From: Rhizobium sp. SL42
Lineage (GTDB): Bacteria; Pseudomonadota; Alphaproteobacteria; Rhizobiales; Rhizobiaceae
Direction: 5' to 3'
Length of the DNA stretch: 64,000 nt
NCBI RefSeq assembly: GCF_021729845.1
Contig: NZ_CP063399.1
Coordinates: forward strand, 186,001 to 250,000
Shown here: positions 35,226 through 45,160 of the stretch, one piece after another
Position numbering within the stretch: the stretch's first letter is position 1
Layout: each line of letters starts with the position of its first letter
Notes under the pieces: model-generated
Told to the model about the DNA's origin: nothing
The model's input: the letters and a program-made list of their open reading frames with translations, nothing else
The model's database searches: none
Position numbers and translations under genes: made by a program

Positions 35226-35439
35226 CGGCCAATTTCGCGCATGGCCTGGTTGAACCGGACCGGATCATGCGAAAAATGGAGGCGGCGGTTGGACAGGAAG
35301 CACAATTCGGCTCAGGCATATACAAACAACCCCACCCCTCGAGCTTGTTCCTATCCATAAACGATAGAACGTATCCGCTTGGCGCAATTTTAGCGCAATC
35401 TGTCTCAAGATCCTGATTTGTTAACCGAAAGTCTACCAA

Positions 35440-35540
35440 GCACCTCCACGTCTGGGTCCATCGAAAAAGTGGATGAACACCAGAGCCGGCATGACGACGG
35501 GCTTCGATGTGATTGAGGTTCGTGCCCAATCACGGTTTCA
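35440..35540 (+). promoter_or_regulatory. Conserved chemoreceptor leader element, copy A
   Basis: About 100 bp ending ~45 bp before an MCP start match a region upstream of the globin-coupled MCP. The core (35486-35519) is identical at 32 of 34 positions to copy B and contains CCGGCATGACGACGGG and TTCGATGTGATTG. Upstream of the core a GTG-GATGAA-CAC hairpin aligns with a stronger hairpin in copy B, with one paired change that keeps pairing. Confidence 0.6.
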
Positions 35541-35584
35541 GCTCATTGTCTGCGACGATACCTGTCGTCGAATTGGAGGTTCCT

Positions 35585-37783
35585 ATGACGATAAAAGCAA
35601 AGCTACTGATATCCATATCGGCCCTTATTCTTGCAATCGCTGCCATTTCGATATTTTCCGTTTATGTGTCTGAAAAAGAAAAGGAAATCGCAGAGTCCAT
35701 AGTCTCGAATGATGTTCTTCCCATGGAGGAATTGAAGATCATTGCCGACAGCTATGCCGTCGAAATCGTCGACACCACGCACAAAGTGCGTTCAGGTGCG
35801 GTGCTCGCCGCGGACGGAGCAAAGAGCGTCGACCGGGCCCTTTCGACAATTGAAACCAAGTGGAAGCACTATACCTCGGGAACACTCACCGAGGAGGCAA
35901 GGGCGATTGCCAGCAAGTTCCAGAGCATTCGGCAAAGCGCCAATGAGCGCATCAGCGAAATGCGCGACCTGCTCGCAAGCAGCAATATGCAGGGTCTCGC
36001 TACCTTTATAGACACGAAACTGTACCCGACAATTGACCCGCTTGGGACAGAAATCTCCAAGCTCATCGAGCTGCATATAGACCTTGCTCAGCACAGTCTT
36101 GAGAAAGGCAAGGCGCTGCAAACCGAGCTGGCGATTGTCATGACGATACTCTCCGTCGCGGGAGCCGCCGCCGCCGTATTCTCGATCTGGACCGTCATCG
36201 CTGGGGTGATCCGGCCGTTAAACTCGATCACTGGCGCCATGGGCTCACTTGCCGCGGGCGATCTGGACGTTGCCATTTATGGCGAAGGCCGCCACGACGA
36301 AATTGGCGCCATGGCTTCGACCGTCGTCACCTTCCGTGACAACGCTAGAAAGCGCCGTGAGCTCGAGGAGCAAGCCGTCGAGAACGGCTGCAAACTCGAG
36401 GCGATTTCCCGAGCCCAGGCGGTTATCGAATTCACCCTGAAGGGCGACATTCTCACCGCCAACGAGAATTTTCTCAATACACTCGGTTACCAACTGTCCG
36501 AGATACAGGGCAAGCACCATTCTATGTTCTGCGAGCCGAGCTTCAGCAACAGCGAAGACTATGGCCGGTTCTGGACCAAGCTGGCCGGCGGAGAACTCGT
36601 TTCGGATGAGTTCATGCGGATCGGCAAAGGTGGGGAGAAGGTCTATATCCAGGCATCCTACAACCCGATAATCGACGTGAACGGCAAAGTGTTCAAGGTG
36701 GTGAAGTTTGCCACCGACGTCACGCAGCGCGTGAACAATGTCGATCAGCTCGCCAATGCCCTTCAGGCACTGTCGGCAGGCGACCTGACACAGACGATTG
36801 CCACGCCGTTCCTGCCGACGCTCGAAAAACTCCGTTGCGACTTCAACGAGACTTCCTCGAGACTTCGCAGCACGCTGCAGACGATCTCGCAAAACGCCAG
36901 CACCATCGCTGCGGCCTCCCAGGAAATCCAGTCGGCCTCGAATGACCTTTCGAGCCGGACTGAGCAGCAGGCCGCCTCCATCGAGGAGACGGCAGCCGCT
37001 CTTGAAGAAATCACCACGACCGTCAGCGATTCCAGTCACCGTGCCCAGGAGGCCGGCCAGCTCGTGCGCAAGACGAAGGAAAACGCCGAACATTCCGGCA
37101 GCGTGGTTGGTCAAGCGGTCGATGCCATGGGCAAGATCGAGAAGTCGGCAGGTGAAATTGCCAACATCATCGGCGTTATCGACGAGATTGCCTTCCAGAC
37201 GAATCTTCTGGCGCTCAACGCCGGTGTCGAAGCCGCCCGCGCCGGTGACGCGGGCAAGGGATTTGCCGTCGTCGCTCAGGAGGTCCGCGAGTTGGCCCAG
37301 CGTTCAGCCAAGGCTGCAAAAGAGATCAAGGAATTGATCAACGCGTCGAATGAGCACGTCAAGAACGGGGTCTCGCTGGTCGGCAGCACGGGCAAGGCAC
37401 TACAGGAAATCGTCACCCAAGTCGTGCAGGTGGACGGCAATGTCGGCGCGATCGTCGAAGCCTCCAGGGAGCAGGCAACCGGCCTCAAGGAAATAAACGC
37501 AGCCGTCAACACTATGGACCAGGGAACGCAGCAGAACGCGGCCATGGTTGAAGAAACGACCGCGGCCGCCCATAGCCTCGCCAAGGAAGCAGAGCAGTTG
37601 TTCGAGCTCCTGGGACAGTTCAACATCGGAACAGGGGGCAATGGATATCGTGCTGCGCCCTCCGTTGCCAACCATGCATCACGACCGGTCGCATCCCCGA
37701 CTCGCGAGATGGCAGCCAAGATAGCGAAGGCCTTCAACGGCAACGCGGCCCTCAAGGGTGGCGACACTTGGGAGGAGTTTTGA
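35585..37783 (+). CDS. Methyl-accepting chemotaxis protein with PAS domain
   Basis: 732 residues. TM1 is at ~7-28, then a ~150-residue four-helix-bundle periplasmic domain; TM2 is at ~180-207 and HAMP at ~208-260. A PAS/PAC domain (~275-392, LTANENFLNTLGYQLSEIQG) comes before the signalling domain with its conserved hairpin tip ([20 protein letters not shown]). The C-terminal pentapeptide-like DTWEEF is the CheR/CheB tether. The start at 35585 has GGAGG five bases upstream; a longer frame is rejected. It is complete and probably functional, with both periplasmic and cytoplasmic sensing. The ligand is unknown. Confidence 0.93.
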   Translation: MTIKAKLLISISALILAIAAISIFSVYVSEKEKEIAESIVSNDVLPMEELKIIADSYAVEIVDTTHKVRSGAVLAADGAKSVDRALSTIETKWKHYTSGTLTEEARAIASKFQSIRQSANERISEMRDLLASSNMQGLATFIDTKLYPTIDPLGTEISKLIELHIDLAQHSLEKGKALQTELAIVMTILSVAGAAAAVFSIWTVIAGVIRPLNSITGAMGSLAAGDLDVAIYGEGRHDEIGAMASTVVTFRDNARKRRELEEQAVENGCKLEAISRAQAVIEFTLKGDILTANENFLNTLGYQLSEIQGKHHSMFCEPSFSNSEDYGRFWTKLAGGELVSDEFMRIGKGGEKVYIQASYNPIIDVNGKVFKVVKFATDVTQRVNNVDQLANALQALSAGDLTQTIATPFLPTLEKLRCDFNETSSRLRSTLQTISQNASTIAAASQEIQSASNDLSSRTEQQAASIEETAAALEEITTTVSDSSHRAQEAGQLVRKTKENAEHSGSVVGQAVDAMGKIEKSAGEIANIIGVIDEIAFQTNLLALNAGVEAARAGDAGKGFAVVAQEVRELAQRSAKAAKEIKELINASNEHVKNGVSLVGSTGKALQEIVTQVVQVDGNVGAIVEASREQATGLKEINAAVNTMDQGTQQNAAMVEETTAAAHSLAKEAEQLFELLGQFNIGTGGNGYRAAPSVANHASRPVASPTREMAAKIAKAFNGNAALKGGDTWEEF

Positions 37784-37888
37784 CGTCGCGGGCGGTGCCT
37801 TTGATCGGTCTCGACGACGATCAGATGGAGATCATCGTCTTCTGCCTTCCACGAGGAGCCGTGATCATTTCTGCACTGTCTTCTGCCT

Positions 37889-38412
37889 CGACCGATCTTC
37901 GCCCTGATGCATGCCGAGGGCCGGCTCGGGCTTGCACTCCCCGACAGCTTTGCCGAATGGCGAGCCCAGCGCACCGCCACGCTCGATGCAAAACTGAAAG
38001 AGCTGGCGAAGGCTGCGGCAACCAACGTGATTCCGGATACGACGATTTCAGACAAGGGGCTGCCTATCTCGCCGATCCGCGAGGAGGAAAGCGACAGGAT
38101 CCTCACGCTCAGCCGCCGACTTTATGTTCTGGTGCCACGGATCAGGATCACCAGCCTGCTTGCCGAAGTGCAAAGCTGGACGAGGTTCCTCGACAGCTTC
38201 ACGCATTATCGTACCGGCGAAACGGCGAACGATGAGGCGGCGCTCATGGCTGCAATCCTTGCCGACGCCACCAATGCCGGAGCCGAACAGATGGCGAAAA
38301 GCTCACGCGGCGTCACGATTCACCACATGATGCTGATGGTGGACCGGCATCTGCGGTCCGAAACCTATGCAACGGCAACCGCCGTGCTGGTTGATGCGCA
38401 GCGGACCTCGTT
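37889..38412 (+). pseudogene. tnpA: Tn3-family transposase fragment
   Basis: A ~175-codon open stretch reads PIFALMHAEGRLGLALPDSF, ILTLSRRLYVLVPRIRITSL, SFTHYRTGETANDEAALMAA and LADATNAGAEQMAKSSRGVT, the central part of Tn3 TnpA including the first DDE Asp region. It ends abruptly in QRTSFQ near 38412. A full protein is ~990 residues, so this is one fifth. The next ~220 bp up to the IS701 end hold nothing recognised. Confidence 0.88.
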
Positions 38413-38635
38413 CCAAGACAATCGTCATTCTGAGGGACAGCCACCAAACTGGCTACTCATGAGACGCCGGCCCACCACGGCATCTAGCAACGGCAGCTGG
38501 CCACGCTAGAACAAAATCCCTGGCAACGCCGATGCAACGGTTCAAAGGCTATATCGCCACACTCGCAGAATTCTTCAATGGCGATTTTAATAGATAGAAA
38601 CCGTGCAGTCGCATTACATCCTGAGCCAGAGCTAG

Positions 38636-40051
38636 CACTACTTTGGCAGATTCATCCTTGGTTAACGATGATCGGCGATCTTTGGCACTTCAACAGGGGT
38701 GCGAAGGATGGCGGAGCAAGATGTTGCACTGACGGAATGGCTGAAGCCGTTCGTTGAGAAGCTTGGCCACAAGAAGCGGCGGCAGATGTGCCCGATCTAT
38801 GTTTCGGGTCTGATTGGGCCTGGTGATCGCAAAAGCATAGGGCCGATGGCGGAGCGGCTTGCGCCTGATCGCTACGATCGCCTGCATCATTTCATCTCGG
38901 ATGGCATTTGGGACGCCGGTCCGCTTGAGGCGGAATTGGCCGTGCAGGCTGACAGAATAGTCGGAGGCCCAGATGCATTTCTGGTGATCGACGATACGGG
39001 CCTTCCGAAGAAGGGCGACCACTCGGTAGGGGTCGCGCCGCAATATGCATCGATGCTGGGCAAGCGCGCCAATTGCCAGACGCTGGTGTCACTGACGCTG
39101 GCACGCAACGAGGTTCCTGTCCCGGTGGGTTTGCGGCTGTTCCTGCCCGAGAGTTGGACCAGCGATCAGGACAGAATGGCAAAAGCCGGCGTTCCCGAGC
39201 TGTCGCGCGTATCCCGCACCAAGCCGGAGATTGCGCTCGACGAGATCGATCGGCTGATTGCCGCAGGTGTCCGGTTTGGCACCGTGCTTGCGGACGCAGG
39301 CTATGGTCTGTCAGCCGCATTTCGGCAGGGTTTGAGTGCGCGGGGTCTCACCTGGGCCGTCGGCATTCCCAAGCATCAGAAGGTTTATCCCCATGATGTC
39401 GGATTGATCTTTCCTGTTGCTGGTCATGGACGGCCGCGCAAACATTCCATCCCCGATACGCTGTCGACAGCCGCCGAAACGATGCTGGCGGCCTCGACGT
39501 GGACGAAACTCAGCTGGCGGCGTGGCACCAAAGGCCGACTGACCGCGCGCTTTGCTGCCCTGCGCATTCGGATCGCTGATGGCAGCCCACAACGCATCTT
39601 CGACAAGGGGCAACAGCATATGCCGGGCGAGGAAGCCTGGCTGGTTGGCGAGTGGCGCTCAAACGACGAACGCAAATATTATCTGTCCAATCTGCCGGCC
39701 GCGGCGACATTGAAACAACTGGCGGCGGCCATTAAAGCTCGTTGGGTCTGCGAGCAGGCTCATCAGCAGATGAAGGAAGAACTCGGTCTCGATCACTTCG
39801 AAGGCCGATCATGGCAAGGCCTTCATCGACACGCGCTGATGACCATGATCGCTTATGCCTTCCTGCAACATCAGCACCTATACAAGGCAAAGCGGGAAAA
39901 AAAGGAACAGACGCGGCCCGCCTAAACCGACACTGCCAGCTATCCGACGCGCCGTCATAGCGGCGCTCTCAAACCACCATCCACCACAACGATGTCCACA
40001 CTGCCGTATCAGGTTCCAAATGACCTCAAAATCAATTCTGCCAAAGTAGTG
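38636..40051 (+). mobile_element. Complete IS701-family insertion sequence
   Basis: The element is bounded by 15-bp perfect inverted repeats, CACTACTTTGGCAGA at the left (38636-38650) and its complement at the right (40037-40051), and carries one intact transposase gene. Flanking tetranucleotides are CTAG and TTAG. Both fit the YTAR target preference of the family but differ by one base, so a clean duplication is not seen. Confidence 0.88.
38708..39925 (+). CDS. IS701-family transposase
   Basis: 405 residues with a DDE-type core: AFLVIDDTGLPKKGDHSVGV holds the first Asp, VLADAGYGLSAAFR the second, and ARWVCEQAHQQMKEELGLDH the catalytic Glu. The N-terminal YVSGLIGPGDRKSIGPMAER is characteristic of the family. 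A GTG at 38699 gives three more residues; the ATG at 38708 has GAAGG too close, so the choice is open. The frame is undamaged, so this may be the only fully active element in the window. Confidence 0.92.
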   Translation: MAEQDVALTEWLKPFVEKLGHKKRRQMCPIYVSGLIGPGDRKSIGPMAERLAPDRYDRLHHFISDGIWDAGPLEAELAVQADRIVGGPDAFLVIDDTGLPKKGDHSVGVAPQYASMLGKRANCQTLVSLTLARNEVPVPVGLRLFLPESWTSDQDRMAKAGVPELSRVSRTKPEIALDEIDRLIAAGVRFGTVLADAGYGLSAAFRQGLSARGLTWAVGIPKHQKVYPHDVGLIFPVAGHGRPRKHSIPDTLSTAAETMLAASTWTKLSWRRGTKGRLTARFAALRIRIADGSPQRIFDKGQQHMPGEEAWLVGEWRSNDERKYYLSNLPAAATLKQLAAAIKARWVCEQAHQQMKEELGLDHFEGRSWQGLHRHALMTMIAYAFLQHQHLYKAKREKKEQTRPA

Positions 40052-40214
40052 TTAGGGATAAAATTGCCGGATCCTGGCGCGAACTTTGCCATCTGTTGCC
40101 GTCAAGCCAGGTACTTTTCGAGTCCGCCATATCCTTAAATGGCGATCGGCATCCAATAAGCGCACAAGTCTCGAGATCTATCTTGCTGAGCCCGCCTGGT
40201 TAATCTCAATTTAA

Positions 40215-40320
40215 CCAGCACCCCCAAATTTGGGGTCATTAAGAGGGCGGGTGAACGCCCAGTTCCGGCATGACGACGGGTTTCGATGTGATTGCGGTAC
40301 ACACCCGATCGCGATTTCAA
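40215..40320 (+). promoter_or_regulatory. Conserved chemoreceptor leader element, copy B
   Basis: It contains in series the palindrome CCCCAAATTTGGGG (40220s), a GGGCG-GGTGAA-CGCCC hairpin, then the 34-nt core (40265-40298). Just upstream GGTTAA and TTAACC form another dyad. It lies ~115 bp before the globin-MCP start, whereas copy A is ~45 bp before its gene. The remaining ~160 bp between the IS701 end and this element hold no gene. Confidence 0.6.
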
Positions 40321-40433
40321 AGCTCCGTATTCGAGGTAGACAAGTGTCCGGTCAGGATTCCACACATACAGCCAGTAGTTCCGTCCACTGTCTCGACTAT
40401 GGGCCCGCCAATACAAAGGCAAGGAGCCAAAGT

Positions 40434-41975
40434 GTGGAACGTCGTCTCGAATTTATGCAGCTCGACTACCACGGACGCAGTGCCATTCGATCCCTGAAGA
40501 CTCTGGTGGAACGCGAGCTGCCACATGGCCTCGACAAATTCTACGCGCAACTGCGCATAAGCCCGGAAGTCAGCCGGTTCTTTTCGAACGATGACAATAT
40601 CGCTCGCGCCAAGGGCGCGCAGATGGGTCATTGGACCAACATCGCCGACGGCAACTTCAACGAGGACTATGTCGGCAAAGTCCGCACGATCGGAACGGTG
40701 CATGCCCACATCGGTCTGGAGCCGCAATGGTATATCGGTGGTTATGCCATCATTCTCGACCATCTGATCAACAGCGCGGTCGAAGAGATATTCCCAAAGG
40801 GCGGCATCTTCTCTAAACGGACGATGACACCTGCGGCATTCGGGAAGGCACTCTCAAGTCTGGTCAAGGCGGTGATGCTGGACATGGATCTGGCGATCTC
40901 GGTCTATATCGACGAAGCCGAGGTTGCCAAACAGAAGGCGCAGGCAGAAGCTATCGATGCTGAGCGCAAGTTGGTCTGCAACATTTTTGGCAAAGCCATG
41001 GCGGAGATTGCCGCCAAGGATGTCGGCTACCGCATCGACGAAGACCTGCCAGCAGCTTATCACACCCTTCGTGACAATTTCAACAATGCACTGGAGCAGT
41101 TGGCGACAACGATCGAGCAGATCAATGGAGCCACGGCGGGGATCAACGCCGGATCAAGAGAAATTCGCTCGTCAGCCGACGATCTCGCAAAGCGCACGGA
41201 ACAGCAGGCGGCATCAATCGAAGAGACAGCAGCAGCACTTGAGGAAATCACCACAACAGTGAAGGATTCCAGCCAGCGTGCGGCAGAGGCCGGGATACTG
41301 GTCGCTAAGGCACGCATCGGTGCTGAGAAATCCGGCCACATCGTCCAGCAAGCAGTTGCGGCGATGGGTGCGATCGACAGTTCGTCACGCGAAATCTCGA
41401 ACATCATCGGCGTCATCGACGAGATCGCATTCCAGACGAACCTTCTGGCATTGAACGCCGGCGTAGAAGCCGCCAGAGCCGGCGATGCCGGCAAAGGATT
41501 TGCAGTGGTTGCGCAGGAAGTGCGCGAACTCGCCCAGCGCTCAGCCAAGGCCGCGAAGGAGATCAAGGAATTGATCAATAACTCCGGAGAACAGGTGAAA
41601 GAGGGTGTGTTACTGGTGGGACAAACCGGCGTAGCTCTGACGGAGATCGTCGACGAGGTAACCGAGATCGACCGGCACATCGGTGCGATCGTCAGGGCAT
41701 CAAGCGAACAGGCGACCGCACTTCAGGAAATCAACACAGCCATCAATACGATGGACCAGGGGACGCAGCAGAATGCTGCGATGGTCGAGCAGTCCACCGC
41801 GGCCAGCCATGCGCTGGTGCAGGAGGTCGCGCGCATCGCAGCGATGCTCAGTGAGTTCGATATTGGAAAAGCGTCAGCAAACAGGAAATACGCAAGCGAA
41901 ACGGTGTCGCACCGATCTGTTGTGTCCGATTTGGCCGTGCTCTATCCGACTTCCATGGCAAAGCGCTTCGGCTAA
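40434..41975 (+). CDS. Soluble globin-coupled chemoreceptor (HemAT-like)
   Basis: 513 residues with no membrane helix. Residues ~10-165 form a sensor-globin domain (LYAQL-type helix [17 protein letters not shown]; proximal His in [18 protein letters not shown]), followed by an MCP signalling domain ([40 protein letters not shown]). The family binds haem and mediates aerotaxis. A GTG at 40434 with AGGAG seven bases upstream is chosen; the ATG at 40455 is an alternative. The tail ends [10 protein letters not shown] without the WEEF tether, so adaptation may rely on other receptors. It shares a conserved leader with the PAS-MCP 5 kb upstream. Confidence 0.92.
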   Translation: MERRLEFMQLDYHGRSAIRSLKTLVERELPHGLDKFYAQLRISPEVSRFFSNDDNIARAKGAQMGHWTNIADGNFNEDYVGKVRTIGTVHAHIGLEPQWYIGGYAIILDHLINSAVEEIFPKGGIFSKRTMTPAAFGKALSSLVKAVMLDMDLAISVYIDEAEVAKQKAQAEAIDAERKLVCNIFGKAMAEIAAKDVGYRIDEDLPAAYHTLRDNFNNALEQLATTIEQINGATAGINAGSREIRSSADDLAKRTEQQAASIEETAAALEEITTTVKDSSQRAAEAGILVAKARIGAEKSGHIVQQAVAAMGAIDSSSREISNIIGVIDEIAFQTNLLALNAGVEAARAGDAGKGFAVVAQEVRELAQRSAKAAKEIKELINNSGEQVKEGVLLVGQTGVALTEIVDEVTEIDRHIGAIVRASSEQATALQEINTAINTMDQGTQQNAAMVEQSTAASHALVQEVARIAAMLSEFDIGKASANRKYASETVSHRSVVSDLAVLYPTSMAKRFG

Positions 41976-42140
41976 AGCCAGTGCACGGATGCCTACTCTT
42001 TGATCGCTGCCAGAATGGTAACCACCGCAAGCTGTTTTGCTCCCCAAGGCTAGACGGTCACCATTCGCCAGTAACAATCCGAACACGAGGTTTGCTCCCT
42101 CGGTCTTGTACCGAGCATCGCCTCCTGGAGAACTTAGACT

Positions 42141-44078
42141 GTGAGAGCTTTTCACCCCTCTATTTTTCGCTTGAGCGCCGACCAAAGTGGCGGGATCGCC
42201 ATCTTGGCGGCGATACTGCTGCCTATCATCATTGGTTTTGCTGCCCTATCTGTTGAATATGGATACGGATTGCTCGTACGCGACGAAAACCAGCGTACCG
42301 CTGACTTGGCATCTTATGCAGGAGCACTCGCATATAGCGACACAAACTCGCAGGACCGAATGAAATCGGCTGTGCTTCATGTCGCGAAGCTCAACGGAGT
42401 GGACCCCACGAGCGTCGCAGTTTCCCTCGCTCCGTCGCCAAAGGATGCTCAGCTTCAAGCCGTGCATGTTGAAGTCAAGACGACAAACACACTGTTTTTG
42501 GCACCAGTTCTTGGCGTGAAACCACAGCTTGACATAGCCGCGGAGGCCTATTCATCGTTTGGTGCTACGGCAAGCGCTTGTATAATCGCACTCCATAAAT
42601 CAGGTTCAGGCGTGGCGCTGTCCGGTGGTGTCCAGGTCGGAGCTCCAAACTGTTATGTGGCCTCCAACAGCGACTTGATTGCGCCTTGCGGAACCAAGAT
42701 CACAGCCAAAAGCGCTACCTATTTCGAGGGTTCCGCGCAACCCTGTCCGTGGACAAAGAACATCGTCGCCGGCAATGGCGCCGAAGCGCCTATCACAAAA
42801 CAGTATACGAGCGATCCGCTGGAGAACCACGCCGGTGTTGCGGAGCTTAGCGCCCGTTTCGACGTAATTCGGAAAGCATCTTGGCCGACCGACATATCGC
42901 TCAACAAAAGCAAGAACATTGAATTTGGCGGGAGTGCCTCGCCTCCGGATACCGCGGATGCGATCAAGTCGGTTGGCTGCAGTTACGACCCGATCAACTA
43001 CAATCAGTACTGGACCGACAAATGGGATGTCACCTGCAGCGGTTCCAAGATCAACATCGGCTCCCTGCTTGTCCACGGAAACGTCCAGGTGAAGTTTAAC
43101 GTCTCAGGAAAAAAGACGACAGTCTATAACTTCTCTGGGAGAATTCAGAACGATTTCGGCACAAAGCTGGAATTTGGCGATGGCACCTTCAACGTCGAGA
43201 AGGGGGTCTACGGTGCGGACTTGATATTTGGCGCCGGCTCATTCCACTTCGGTATGGGAGACGAGAAATGTGGTGATGCGCGCTATAGCCTCTGTACTTC
43301 GGGCAAAGTTTCTATCGGTGGGCCAAGCACCTTCGAATTCGACGCGGGGTTCTATACGGGTGCCGGTGCAACACTCAAACTTGGTGCCGGTACGGCCAAT
43401 AGCTACACGCTTGGAAAGTCCAGCGGCGACAACGCGATCGGGCTTGATGGTGGTTCGATCACGGTCATGGCGGACGCCAGTAGCGGCAAGGGCGAGTTCC
43501 GCCTCAACGGAGATTTGAACGGCGGCGGTGGCGGAAGTTGTATTTCCATTCCTGCAAGCACCGAGCACGACATATCTGGAAACGTCAATCTGGCCGGTGG
43601 TGCCCGGCTCGGTGCAGGCACCTACACCGTTGACGGGTTCTTCTCGGTCAATACCGGGGGATCCGCCTGCAGCGACAATATCGCCGTCTCCGGCAAAGAT
43701 GTCACCATTGTTCTGTCCGGTGCCGAAACGCCCTCCGACTGGGAATGCCGTGGAAAGTCGTTTTGTCTGACGGGTGGCAATGCCATCACGCTGAACGCTC
43801 CGAAATCCGGTCCCTATGCCGAGCTGGCAGTCATTGGCCCGAATTCACCCAAGAACACGACGGGCGCTGAGGTCACGTCAGGTGGCCGAGGCAAGATTTC
43901 CGGGGCCTTCTATTTTCCGCACGGAATGATCGATTTCGGAGGCGGCGGTCAGATTGGTGACGCGGGCAATGGCTGCCTGCAATTGATCGGTACCAGCATT
44001 TCCCTGTCGGGCGGCTCCCAGGCGATGTCTGAATGTACCAAACTAAGTGGTGTCGGAAAGGTCGCCTTGATTCAATGA
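42141..44078 (+). CDS. TadG-like pilus-assembly protein with large repetitive extracellular domain
   Basis: 645 residues. The N-terminus has the Tad-pseudopilin-type helix (SGGIAILAAILLPIIIGFAA LSVEYG region), then ENQRTADLASYAGALAYS as in TadG/putative Flp pilus proteins. Residues ~150-645 are Gly/Ser/Asn-rich short beta repeats (FGAGSFHFGMGD, LGAGTYTVDGFF, FGGGGQIGDAGN) with several Cys pairs, suggesting a surface beta-solenoid. GTG start, GGAG about 10 bases upstream. Its stop overlaps the next gene (ATGA). No tadA/B/C or flp gene is nearby, so it would depend on a system encoded elsewhere. Confidence 0.82.
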   Translation: MRAFHPSIFRLSADQSGGIAILAAILLPIIIGFAALSVEYGYGLLVRDENQRTADLASYAGALAYSDTNSQDRMKSAVLHVAKLNGVDPTSVAVSLAPSPKDAQLQAVHVEVKTTNTLFLAPVLGVKPQLDIAAEAYSSFGATASACIIALHKSGSGVALSGGVQVGAPNCYVASNSDLIAPCGTKITAKSATYFEGSAQPCPWTKNIVAGNGAEAPITKQYTSDPLENHAGVAELSARFDVIRKASWPTDISLNKSKNIEFGGSASPPDTADAIKSVGCSYDPINYNQYWTDKWDVTCSGSKINIGSLLVHGNVQVKFNVSGKKTTVYNFSGRIQNDFGTKLEFGDGTFNVEKGVYGADLIFGAGSFHFGMGDEKCGDARYSLCTSGKVSIGGPSTFEFDAGFYTGAGATLKLGAGTANSYTLGKSSGDNAIGLDGGSITVMADASSGKGEFRLNGDLNGGGGGSCISIPASTEHDISGNVNLAGGARLGAGTYTVDGFFSVNTGGSACSDNIAVSGKDVTIVLSGAETPSDWECRGKSFCLTGGNAITLNAPKSGPYAELAVIGPNSPKNTTGAEVTSGGRGKISGAFYFPHGMIDFGGGGQIGDAGNGCLQLIGTSISLSGGSQAMSECTKLSGVGKVALIQ

Positions 44079-44671
44079 CTTATCTTCAACGATCATTTCT
44101 ACAACCGAACCGGTTCGGTCTCGAACGTGTGTTCGGTATGCTGTGGGACACAAAGGGCAACGCTGCCATCGAGTTTGCCTTGGTGACCCCTATTTTCGCT
44201 CTCGTCTTCGTGGCAAGCGTGGATCTTGGAATGGTGATTTTCTCGCGGTTTCAACTGGAGGCGGCGGTTTCAGCAAGCGCCAGCTATGCCATAGCGCATG
44301 CCGACCAAGTTGATAGCATCAACGGCGATGAATTGGCCAAAAACATGGCGCTGATGATCGCTAGCAACTACCAGGGTGGTGCGACCGCTGTTGTCAATAT
44401 CAACAATGGTTCGAAGGCCTACTATAGCGGATCGAAGATAAAGATCGGTGGAGCCCCAAGTGGGGCCAACGCGTGCTACTGTCCGACGGGCACTGCAGCA
44501 ACTGTCGACTGGGGTTCAGGCCGTACTTGCGGCACGTCATGTCCTGATGGCGGGCGTGCTGGTCGATATGTCTCGGTCACTGCACAGCAGGCATACACGC
44601 CGTTCTTCTCTATGTTCGATGTCGTCAACGACGGATTCATAGCGGCTAGCGCGATTGTGCAAACACAATGA
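44075..44671 (+). CDS. TadE-like pilus-assembly pseudopilin
   Basis: 198 residues. KGNAAIEFALVTPIFALVFV is the prepilin-like membrane segment of TadE/TadF proteins, with the conserved Glu five residues into the helix. The outer part has a Cys-rich patch (ANACYCPTGTAA ... CGTSCPDGG). The ATG overlaps the preceding stop by four bases, and the stop overlaps the next start the same way. Minor pseudopilins of the Flp pilus sit in the periplasm/inner membrane. Confidence 0.87.
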   Translation: MTYLQRSFLQPNRFGLERVFGMLWDTKGNAAIEFALVTPIFALVFVASVDLGMVIFSRFQLEAAVSASASYAIAHADQVDSINGDELAKNMALMIASNYQGGATAVVNINNGSKAYYSGSKIKIGGAPSGANACYCPTGTAATVDWGSGRTCGTSCPDGGRAGRYVSVTAQQAYTPFFSMFDVVNDGFIAASAIVQTQ

Positions 44672-45105
44672 AGCACTTCATTGGAAACCTTCTTCGCGAG
44701 CGTTCCGGCGCAAGTGCTGTCGAGTTCGCACTGGTTGCGCCGGTCTTTCTGTTGATGCTGTTCGGCATGATCGAATTCGCACGGCTGCTCTGGACGACCC
44801 ATGCTCTTCACGAAACAGCGATCGCAACAGCACGGTGTATGGGGATACCACAGCTCGAATGCGAGAACGGAGGAGCCTACAGCTCCGAAAGTGCTATCGA
44901 TTTCGCAAGGTCAAAAGCAGCAGGTTGGCTTATCCACATCGATCCGACAGCGATCGTTCTCGATCGGAATTCCAGCTGCAATGGGATGGAGGGCCTTTCA
45001 ATGGCCAGGATCGACCATAGGTTCACAACAATGGTGCCAGATTTGCTGGCATCCTTGGTTGGTGGGACCCTGCTGAAAGCTGAAGCGTGCTACACCAACT
45101 ATTGA
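44668..45105 (+). CDS. TadE/TadF-like pilus-assembly pseudopilin
   Basis: 145 residues. RSGASAVEFALVAPVFLLML followed by FGMIEFARLLWTTHALHETA is a typical TadE N-terminus. Two or three cysteines occur in the outer domain (ARCMGIPQLECENGG). It is translationally coupled to the previous gene (ATGA) and closes a three-gene pilus operon. Function depends on Tad machinery not present in the window. Confidence 0.88.
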   Translation: MKHFIGNLLRERSGASAVEFALVAPVFLLMLFGMIEFARLLWTTHALHETAIATARCMGIPQLECENGGAYSSESAIDFARSKAAGWLIHIDPTAIVLDRNSSCNGMEGLSMARIDHRFTTMVPDLLASLVGGTLLKAEACYTNY

Positions 45106-45160
45106 GCCCTTCGCCGATAATGGTGCCATTCCAAAGGCATCAAACTTTCCGGGCGCTGTG

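Noticed and set aside
40135..40422. Minus-strand ORF similar to one at 35092-35529 (shared NHIE-RRHAG stretch)
   Set aside because: The similarity is explained by the duplicated DNA leader element; no start signal or family supports a protein on that strand.
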